From contig NZ_JBICTU010000021.1 in the NCBI RefSeq assembly GCF_043197795.1, forward strand, positions 124,001 to 188,000: a DNA stretch of 64,000 nt. Direction: 5' to 3'. Source of the stretch: Sphaerisporangium sp040649355. Its GTDB lineage: Bacteria; Actinomycetota; Actinomycetes; Streptosporangiales; Streptosporangiaceae. The position numbers were made by a program, and so were the translations under genes. Under the pieces are notes generated by a model, which was not told the origin of the DNA, did no database searches, and saw nothing but the letters and a program-made list of their open reading frames with translations. This document shows positions 24,130 through 30,461 of the stretch, piece after piece (position 1 is the first letter of the stretch; the number at the start of each line of letters is the position of its first letter).

Positions 24130-24143
24130 TGGGAGCGCTCCCA
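24130..24143. promoter_or_regulatory. Perfect CebR operator in the NRPS divergent promoter region
   Basis: TGGGAGCGCTCCCA, identical to the two ceb operators. It starts 2 bases after the -10 hexamer, so bound repressor would cover the transcription start of the carrier-protein/glycosyltransferase/E1-E2 operon. Confidence 0.92.
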
Positions 24144-24182
24144 CCTGACCAAACCCCCACGAAACCCCGTGCTGGAGGTTCA

Positions 24183-24248
24183 GTGACGCATTCGCTCCTG
24201 CCGGGCACGCCCGAAACCGCCCGAAACACCGCGTGGAGGGTCGCGTGA
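24183..24248 (+). CDS. Possible 21-codon leader peptide upstream of the carrier-protein gene
   Basis: A GTG at 24183 sits 4 bases after GGAGG. The frame encodes MTHSLLPGTPETARNTAWRV plus one residue and ends in a TGA that overlaps the PCP gene's GTG (GTGA). The peptide has no known motif and no run of a single amino acid that would suggest attenuation. It may only couple translation to the PCP gene. Confidence 0.35.
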   Translation: MTHSLLPGTPETARNTAWRVA

Positions 24249-24568
24249 CAGCCACGGAGACCGCGGTCGCCGCGATGTGGGCCGAGCTGCTGGGCGTCAC
24301 GCCGGGCTCGGTCGACGACGACTTCTTCGAACTCGGCGGCCAGTCGCTGACCATGGTGAGGTTCCTCGCGCGCGTCCAGGAGACCTACGGGATCGAGCTG
24401 CCCGTCGACCTGCTGTTCACGGGCGACTTCACCATCGCCGAGGCGGCCAGGGCGATCGACCGGGGCCGGCTCGAAGCCGCCGACGACACCGAGATCGCGG
24501 CGCTCCTCGCGGAGCTGGAGAGCCTGTCCGACGAGGACGTGCTCGCCCTCCTCGCCGAGGAGGACTGA
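24245..24568 (+). CDS. Free-standing peptidyl/acyl carrier protein
   Basis: A 107-residue carrier protein. The GTG at 24245 is preferred because GGAGGG lies 4 bases before it; the in-frame GTG at 24233 has no such site. The phosphopantetheine attachment serine is S34 in FFELGGQSLTMVRF. The C-terminal tail ESLSDEDVLALLAEED closely parallels the tail of the two-module NRPS. It is the first full gene of the CebR-controlled rightward operon. The likely role is to carry a starter acyl or aminoacyl unit to the first C domain of the NRPS, perhaps loaded by the E1/E2 proteins of the same operon; that link is inference. Confidence 0.85.
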   Translation: MTATETAVAAMWAELLGVTPGSVDDDFFELGGQSLTMVRFLARVQETYGIELPVDLLFTGDFTIAEAARAIDRGRLEAADDTEIAALLAELESLSDEDVLALLAEED

Positions 24569-24576
24569 CCTCCCTC

Positions 24577-25875
24577 ATGGCCACCATGCTGCTGGTGACC
24601 CATGGCACCGACGGCGACGTGCTGCCGTTCGTACGGCTCGGACGGGAGCTCCGCGCCGGCGGCCACGACGTCACGCTCCTCACCCACGCCCACTACGCCG
24701 GGCACGCCGCCCGCGCCGGGCTCGACTTCGTCGCCATCGACACCCAGGCGGCGTTCGAGCGGACGCTGGCCGACACGCCCGAACTGCTGGACGGCCTCGG
24801 CTGGCCGGAGTTCTACGAGCGCAACGGGCTGTACGAGCAGATGACCCTGGAGTTCGGCGCCCTGGCCGCGCGGCACCGCCCTGGCCGGACCGTGCTCGTC
24901 GGGCGGCACACCTCGGCGCTGTCGGTGCTCTTCGCCGCGGAGGCACTGGGCGCCCCCGCCGCCTGGGTCGCCGTGGCGCCGATCCAGCTCATGGCCGCGC
25001 GCGGCGCCCTGCACGCCTACAGGAACCTGCTCGCGGACGGCATCGTCCGGGTGCGGCGGGAGCTCGGGCTCGACCCGGCCGCCGACTGGGACGCCTGGTT
25101 CGCCTCGGCCCGGCTCGAACTGGGCCTGTGGCCGCGCTGGTTCGACCGGGCGGGCGCCCGCTCCCCGGCCCGGGTCAGGCTGACCGGCTTCCCCCTCCCC
25201 GACGACGACCAGGACGACACGCTCCCCCCGGGACTGGACGCGACGCTGGACGGGCCCGTACGGCCGGTGCTGGTGACCGGCGGCACCGGCCGCATGCTGC
25301 ACCGGGAGTTCTACACGGCCGCCGTCGAGGGCGGCAGGCTCGCCGGACGTCCCGTGCTGCTCGTCGTACGGCACCGCGACCTGGCTCCCGACCCGCTGCC
25401 TCCCGGCGTGAGCTGGTACCCGCGCCTGCCCTTCCGCGCCGTCATGCCCCGGGTCGCCGCGCTCGTGCACCACGGCGGCATCGGCACCCTGAGCCGCGCG
25501 CTCAGAGCCGGAACCCCGCAGGTGATCCTCGCCCACGGGGTCGACAGGCCGGACAACGCCGAACGCCTCGAACGCCTCGGCCTCGCCTCCTGGCTCCCCG
25601 CACCGCGCTGGACGCCCGAGGAGGTCTCGGCGCTCCTCACCAAGGAGATCGAGCGCCCTTCTCAGGCCGGGGAGCCCGGGGGGCCCCGCGACGACGCGGC
25701 GCTCTACGACACGGCGCTCGGCGAGGCGGCCGGGCGGATCGCGGCGCTGCTGGAGGCGCCCGCCACCGAGACCCCCGCCGACGGCATCCGCCGGCGGCTC
25801 GACCACCTGTCCGCCGAACAGCGGCGCGTCGTCGCGGAACGCCTGCGCGGGCGGCTCGCCCGGCGGGGGTCGTGA
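24577..25875 (+). CDS. Family 1 (MGT/UGT-type) glycosyltransferase
   Basis: A 432-residue GT-B fold enzyme. The N-terminus (LLVTHGTDGDVLPFVRLGRE) is the acceptor-side strand and glycine loop typical of rhamnosyl/antibiotic glycosyltransferases. The donor signature is VHHGGIGTLSRALRAGTPQV near residue 297. The last about 30 residues, with LSAEQRRVVAERLRGRLARR, look unlike the GT fold and resemble the basic linker helices in front of NRPS C domains. It should transfer a nucleotide-activated sugar to the peptide or a precursor. The stop overlaps the next gene's start. A nearby second ATG at 24586 is an alternative start. Confidence 0.85.
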   Translation: MATMLLVTHGTDGDVLPFVRLGRELRAGGHDVTLLTHAHYAGHAARAGLDFVAIDTQAAFERTLADTPELLDGLGWPEFYERNGLYEQMTLEFGALAARHRPGRTVLVGRHTSALSVLFAAEALGAPAAWVAVAPIQLMAARGALHAYRNLLADGIVRVRRELGLDPAADWDAWFASARLELGLWPRWFDRAGARSPARVRLTGFPLPDDDQDDTLPPGLDATLDGPVRPVLVTGGTGRMLHREFYTAAVEGGRLAGRPVLLVVRHRDLAPDPLPPGVSWYPRLPFRAVMPRVAALVHHGGIGTLSRALRAGTPQVILAHGVDRPDNAERLERLGLASWLPAPRWTPEEVSALLTKEIERPSQAGEPGGPRDDAALYDTALGEAAGRIAALLEAPATETPADGIRRRLDHLSAEQRRVVAERLRGRLARRGS

Positions 25876-27233
25876 TGCGGATCCTGCTCGCCCAGAACAT
25901 GTTCCACCTGCCGACCCACGGCGGGGCGAACAAGTCGAACCGCATCCTGATGGAGCAGCTCGCCGCCCGGGGCCACGAGTGCCACGTCGTCGCCCCCATG
26001 TCAGGCGCGCTCCGCCAGACGTCCCTCGACCGGCACCTGTCCTACCTCGAAGGCCTCGGGGCGGCGATCCGCTCGGTGAGCGCCGAGTCGGTGACCTACG
26101 AGCACGAGGGGGTGGTGGCGCACGCCGTCGTCTCCCCCTCGCGGCTGGCCCGCGAGGTCGGCGCCGTGGCCGCGGCCCTGGACCCGTCCTGGACGCTGGT
26201 GCCGTCCGACGACCCCGGCATGATCATGCTGGGCGCCGCCTCGCGGGCGACGCCGGGCCGGGTCGTCTATCTGGCGCACACCTTGCAGCAGCTTCCCTTC
26301 GGCCCTGGAGCGTTCTACCCGAGCGCCGCGGGGACGCGCCTGGTCAAGGCCGCCGCGGGGGTCGTCGCCGTCAGCCGCGCGGCACGCGACCACCTGCGCG
26401 AGTGGGGCCCCATCGAGTCGGAGCTGATCTATCCGCAGGTGTACGGCGACCCCGTCACCGTCACCGTCACCGTCACCGTCACCGGCCCCGGCCCCGGCTC
26501 GGGCTCGGGCTCGGGCTCGGGCGACGAGGGGGCGGTGACCATGGTGAACCCCTGCGCGTACAAGGGCCTGCCCATATTCCTGGCCCTGGCCGACGCCCGC
26601 CCGGACACCTCCTTCCTGGCCGTGCCGACCTGGGGCGCCACCGGCGCCGACCTCGACGCGCTCCACAGCCGGCCCAACATCAGGCTGGTCGAGCCCGCGG
26701 ACGACATCGGCGTGATCCTCGCCATGACCAAGGTCCTCGTCATGCCCTCGCTGTGGGACGAGACGTTCGGCTACACCGCCGTGGAGGCCATGCTGCGCGG
26801 CATCCCCGTGCTCGCCTCGGACGTCGGCGGGCTGTCGGAGGCCAAGCTCGGCGTGCCGTACCTGCTGCCGGTGCGGCCCATCACCGAGTACGAGGCCGGG
26901 GCCCACGCGCGGCCCGTGCCGGTCGTCCCCGAGCAGGACGCGCGGCCGTGGGCGGAGGCGCTCGACCGGCTGCTGTCCGACCCCGGCCACCGCCGCGAGC
27001 TGGGCAGGCTGTCGCGGGAGGCCGCCACGTCCTTCGTCGCCTCGCTGGACGAGGGGGCGCTGGAGCGCTACCTCGGCGAGCTGACGCCCGCGCCCGCCAC
27101 CCCCGCCGCCGACCGGCCGAGGGCCAGGGCGCTCACCCCCGAACGGCGGGCGGCGCTGGCCGCCCGGCTGGCGGTCCACGCCGCACCCCCTCCGCCCGGC
27201 ACCGTCCCCGACCAAGGAGACCATTCATCGTGA
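25875..27233 (+). CDS. Family 4-like glycosyltransferase with repeat-encoded linker
   Basis: A 452-residue GT-B enzyme. The N-terminus RILLAQNMFHLPTHGGANKS and the donor-site stretch VLVMPSLWDETFGYTAVEAM followed by GIPVLASDVGGL identify a GT4-type retaining transferase. Between the two Rossmann halves, at about residues 194-216, a low-complexity run of VT and SG units is encoded by hexanucleotide repeats. The C-terminal tail again carries an NRPS-linker-like basic helix (ALTPERRAALAARLAVHA). ATG (25875) and GTG (25872) both overlap the previous stop. It probably adds a second sugar. Confidence 0.82.
   Translation: MRILLAQNMFHLPTHGGANKSNRILMEQLAARGHECHVVAPMSGALRQTSLDRHLSYLEGLGAAIRSVSAESVTYEHEGVVAHAVVSPSRLAREVGAVAAALDPSWTLVPSDDPGMIMLGAASRATPGRVVYLAHTLQQLPFGPGAFYPSAAGTRLVKAAAGVVAVSRAARDHLREWGPIESELIYPQVYGDPVTVTVTVTVTGPGPGSGSGSGSGDEGAVTMVNPCAYKGLPIFLALADARPDTSFLAVPTWGATGADLDALHSRPNIRLVEPADDIGVILAMTKVLVMPSLWDETFGYTAVEAMLRGIPVLASDVGGLSEAKLGVPYLLPVRPITEYEAGAHARPVPVVPEQDARPWAEALDRLLSDPGHRRELGRLSREAATSFVASLDEGALERYLGELTPAPATPAADRPRARALTPERRAALAARLAVHAAPPPPGTVPDQGDHSS
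26454..26521 (+). repeat. In-frame hexanucleotide microsatellite inside a glycosyltransferase gene
   Basis: Five exact copies of GTCACC at 26454-26483, two GGCCCC units, then repeated GGCTCG/GGGCTC units to 26521. Each unit adds two codons (Val-Thr, Gly-Pro, Gly-Ser), so copy-number slippage would change linker length without breaking the frame. Confidence 0.9.
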
Positions 27234-28219
27234 TCGGCACCGCGCAGGCGCGGAGGTCGCCTGTGGCCAAGGTCGGCGACGAGGACCTCGAACGGCTCCT
27301 GCTCATCCGCCACTTCGAGCTGACCCTGCTGGAGCTGTTCGAGCGGGGCGCCCTCAACGGGACCACCCACACCTGCCTCGGCCAGGAGCACATCCCCGTC
27401 GCGCTGAGCCCGCTGCTCGGCGAGGACGACTTCGTCTTCAGCAACCACCGGGGGCACGGCCACTTCCTGGCCCGCTACCCCGACCCGCACGGGCTGCTCG
27501 CGGAGATCATGGGCCGCGAGGGCGCGCTGTGCGGAGGCGTGGGCGGCAGCCAGCACATCTACCACGAGCGGTTCCTGTCGACCGGGGTGCAGGGCGAGAG
27601 CCTTCCTGTCGCCGTCGGCGTGGCGCTGCGCCTCAAGCGCACCACCCACGGCGGGCTCGCCTGCGCGTACATCGGGGACGGCACCTTCGGCGAGGGCTCG
27701 GTGTACGAGGCGCTCAACATGGCGCAGCTGTGGCGGGCGCCGCTGCTCGTCGTCGTGGAGAACAACGGCATCGCCCAGTCCACGCCGACGGCCGCGCAGC
27801 TGGCCGGCACGGTCGCCGCGCGGGCGGAGGCGTTCGGCATCCGCCACCAGCGGTTCGCCGGCGTCGACCTCGCATGGATCCGCGACGAGCTCGGACCGCT
27901 GGTCACGGCGGTCAGGCAGACCTCCGGGCCGCTGGTCGTCGAGTTCGCCGCCCACCGCATCGGCCCCCACAGCAAGGGGGACGACACGCGCTCGGAGCAG
28001 GAACGGCTCCACGCGGAGCGGTCGGGCTGGCACCGGGCGTACGCGGAGGCGTTCCCCGAGCAGTTCGCCCGGATCGACGCCCGCCAGCGCGAGCTGGTCG
28101 CGCGGGTCGCCACCGAGGTCGCGGCCCGGCCTCCCGTCGCCCGTCCTCCCGTCGCCCGGCCCCCTGTCGCCCGGCCCACCGGCGCCGCGGCCCGCTCGTC
28201 CGCCGGGGAACGTCCGTGA
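27230..28219 (+). CDS. Thiamine-diphosphate-dependent dehydrogenase E1 component, alpha subunit
   Basis: A 329-residue protein of the pyruvate/acetoin/branched-chain dehydrogenase E1-alpha family. The start GTG overlaps the preceding stop, with AAGGAG 10 bases upstream. The thiamine-diphosphate motif runs from GDGTFGEGSVYEALNMA (about residue 150) to VVVENN. SNHRGHGHFLA is the usual active-site-lining segment. The C-terminus has three tandem RPPVA units, a flexible tail. With the beta subunit it would decarboxylate a 2-oxo acid or take a C2 unit from a ketose and pass the acyl group to the E2 protein or a carrier protein. The true substrate cannot be read from sequence. Confidence 0.88.
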   Translation: MIGTAQARRSPVAKVGDEDLERLLLIRHFELTLLELFERGALNGTTHTCLGQEHIPVALSPLLGEDDFVFSNHRGHGHFLARYPDPHGLLAEIMGREGALCGGVGGSQHIYHERFLSTGVQGESLPVAVGVALRLKRTTHGGLACAYIGDGTFGEGSVYEALNMAQLWRAPLLVVVENNGIAQSTPTAAQLAGTVAARAEAFGIRHQRFAGVDLAWIRDELGPLVTAVRQTSGPLVVEFAAHRIGPHSKGDDTRSEQERLHAERSGWHRAYAEAFPEQFARIDARQRELVARVATEVAARPPVARPPVARPPVARPTGAAARSSAGERP

Positions 28220-29229
28220 CGCGGGCGGAGCGGATCGTCGACAACCTGAACCAGGCGCTGCACCAGGTGATGGCCGACGACCCGAGCGTCCACGTGCTCG
28301 GCGAGGACATCGTCGACCCGTACGGCGGGGCCTTCAAGGTCACCAAGGGGCTCTCCACCCGGTACGGCTCGCGCGTGATGGCCACCCCGCTGAGCGAGGG
28401 CGGGATCGTCGGCGTCGGCGCGGGCCTCGCGCTGGCCGGTGACAAGGCCATCGTCGAGATCATGTTCGCGGACTTCGCGGGACTGGCGTTCGACCAGCTG
28501 CTGAACTTCGCGAGCAAGTCCACCATGATGTACGGCAGGCGCGTCGAGATCCCCCTGGTCGTGCGCTGCCCGACTGGGGGCGGGCGTGGGTACGGCCCGA
28601 CGCACAGCCAGAGCCTGCAGAAGCACTTCATCGGCATCCCCGGGCTGTCGGTGTTCGAGATGAGCCCCTTCCACGACGCCCGCGAGCTGCTTCCCCACCT
28701 GCTGTCCCTGGGCGAGCCCTGCCTGCTGTTCGAGGACAAGGTCCTGTACACGCGGCGCGCCTACCAGCAGGGAGAGGTCGAGGACCTGTTCACGTTCGAC
28801 CTGGTCGGGCCGCCGCCGTACGTCGCCCGCGTCAGGCTCGGCGACGGGTCCGAGCCGGACTGCACGCTGATCGCGCCCGGCGGGGTCGCGCACCGGGCGC
28901 TCTCCGCCATGCGGGCCCTGCTGCTGAACGACGAGATCACCTGCCAGCTCCTCGTGCCCGCCCGGCTCTACCCGTTCGACCCCGGGCCGCTGCTGCCGCT
29001 GCTCGAAGGGACGCGGCTCGTCTGCGTGGCCGAGGAGAGCACCGCCGGAGGCACCTGGGGAAGCGAGGTGGCCCACCGGCTGCACCGCCACCTGTGGGGC
29101 TCGCTCCCTCTGCCGGTGAGCGTGGTCCACTCGGCGCCGGACGTGGTCCCCACCGCGCTCCACCTGGAACGCGACGTCCTGATCCAGGACACCACCATCC
29201 GCGAGGCCGTCCTGGAGGCCCTGGCATGA
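28216..29229 (+). CDS. Thiamine-diphosphate-dependent dehydrogenase E1 component, beta subunit
   Basis: A 337-residue transketolase-like pyrimidine-binding and C-terminal domain protein. Recognisable family blocks are VLGEDIVDPYGGAFKVTKGL, TPLSEGGIVGVGAGLALAG, IMFADFAGLAFDQLLNFASK and CPTGGGRGYGPTHSQSLQ. It forms the heterotetramer with the alpha subunit encoded just upstream (GTGA overlap) and completes the thiamine-diphosphate site. Placement inside an NRPS operon, without an E3 gene, suggests a dedicated acyl-supply role rather than central metabolism. Confidence 0.88.
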   Translation: MTRAERIVDNLNQALHQVMADDPSVHVLGEDIVDPYGGAFKVTKGLSTRYGSRVMATPLSEGGIVGVGAGLALAGDKAIVEIMFADFAGLAFDQLLNFASKSTMMYGRRVEIPLVVRCPTGGGRGYGPTHSQSLQKHFIGIPGLSVFEMSPFHDARELLPHLLSLGEPCLLFEDKVLYTRRAYQQGEVEDLFTFDLVGPPPYVARVRLGDGSEPDCTLIAPGGVAHRALSAMRALLLNDEITCQLLVPARLYPFDPGPLLPLLEGTRLVCVAEESTAGGTWGSEVAHRLHRHLWGSLPLPVSVVHSAPDVVPTALHLERDVLIQDTTIREAVLEALA

Positions 29230-30461
29230 CCGACGTGCGCGTCCCCAAACTGAACAACAACGACACCCAGTACGTGCTGGTGGAGTGGGTCGCCAAGGAC
29301 GGCCAGACGGTACGGGCCGGCGAGCCGCTGGCCGTGCTTGAGACCTCCAAGGCCGCCGAGGAGATCGTCTCCGAGGCCGGGGGCGTCCTCGGCCACCACC
29401 TCCCGGAGGGGGCCGACTGCGAGCCCGGCCAGGTCATCGCCCGGCTGTTCGTTACCGAGGAGGAGCGGACTCCCCCGGCCCGCGAGCACGCCAGGGAAGC
29501 CCCGTCGGCCGGGCCTGAGACCCCCGCCGATCCCGGGGAACCCGTCATCACCGCTCCGGCGCGGGCCCTGATGGACGAGCTGGGGATCGGCCCCGAGCGG
29601 GTGCGCGGCCTCGGAAAGAAGATCATCCGCCGTTCCGACATCGAGGAGCTCTCCCCGGCGGCCGGCCCCGCCCTCACGGCCGTACCTCAGGCCCACCGGG
29701 AGCGGGCCGAGCCGCCCGTCCCGGAGGAGCACGGGGAAGCGGAGCGGGCCACCGACCTGCCGCTGTCCCGCGCGCAACAGCGTGCCGCGGCGGTCGTGGA
29801 GCTGTCGCATCGGACCATCCCGGCCGCGTACACCGTCATGAAGGTCGACGTCGGCGCGGCGCTGGCGGCCGGCCGCGCGCTCACCAGGAGCCTGCGCACG
29901 CTGGTCGGCCTTCCCGAACTGCTCGTCGCGGCGGTGGGGTCGCTGCACGGGCGGTTCCCCCTCTTCTTCGCCTCCCCGGTCGACGCGCGCACCGTGCGGC
30001 TGCCGGCGGCGGCGCACGTGGGCGTCACCTTCGACGTCGGCAAGGGGCTGGTCATCCCCGTCGTCAGGGACGCCTCGGCACGCTCCCTGGAGGACGTCTC
30101 CCGCGACCTCATGACCTACCGTATGAGCGCGATGCGCGGTGATCTGCGCGAGCACGACCTCCAGGGCGCCAACATCGTCGTGACGCTGCACAACGAGCCC
30201 GGTGTGGTGCTGGCTGTGCCGATCATCTTCCCCGGGCACGCCTGCGCGCTGTCGCTCGCCGCGCCGCAGCAGGAGGTGGTCCCGGACGGCGCGGGCGGCT
30301 TCGCCGTACGGGAGGTGGTCTACCTGGGCGTGGCGTTCGACCACCGGATCGTGAACGGCCGCGACGCCGTCCTGTTCCTGGACGCCCTCCGCACGGCCCT
30401 CGCCTCCCCCGAGGCCCTGGCGTCCCCCGGCTCCTCCGCGAAGGACGGTGGCACGGCATGA
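29226..30461 (+). CDS. E2-type dihydrolipoyl acyltransferase with altered active-site motif
   Basis: A 411-residue protein with the three E2 parts. There is a lipoyl domain at 1-78 with the modified lysine K42 in LETSKAAEEI, a peripheral subunit-binding domain at about 100-135 (ITAPARALMDELGIGPERVR), and a CAT-fold acyltransferase domain at about 185-400. The catalytic His is H373 in FDHRIVNGRDA. The family motif is DHRxxDG, so the usual Asp is Asn (N377) here. It should accept an acyl group from E1 on its lipoyl arm and hand it on, normally to CoA. In this setting a carrier protein is a plausible acceptor. Starts with an ATGA overlap. Confidence 0.87.
   Translation: MTDVRVPKLNNNDTQYVLVEWVAKDGQTVRAGEPLAVLETSKAAEEIVSEAGGVLGHHLPEGADCEPGQVIARLFVTEEERTPPAREHAREAPSAGPETPADPGEPVITAPARALMDELGIGPERVRGLGKKIIRRSDIEELSPAAGPALTAVPQAHRERAEPPVPEEHGEAERATDLPLSRAQQRAAAVVELSHRTIPAAYTVMKVDVGAALAAGRALTRSLRTLVGLPELLVAAVGSLHGRFPLFFASPVDARTVRLPAAAHVGVTFDVGKGLVIPVVRDASARSLEDVSRDLMTYRMSAMRGDLREHDLQGANIVVTLHNEPGVVLAVPIIFPGHACALSLAAPQQEVVPDGAGGFAVREVVYLGVAFDHRIVNGRDAVLFLDALRTALASPEALASPGSSAKDGGTA

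Noticed and set aside
24233..24244. Earlier GTG start for the carrier protein
   Set aside because: No ribosome binding site; the GGAGGG inside this stretch serves the GTG at 24245.
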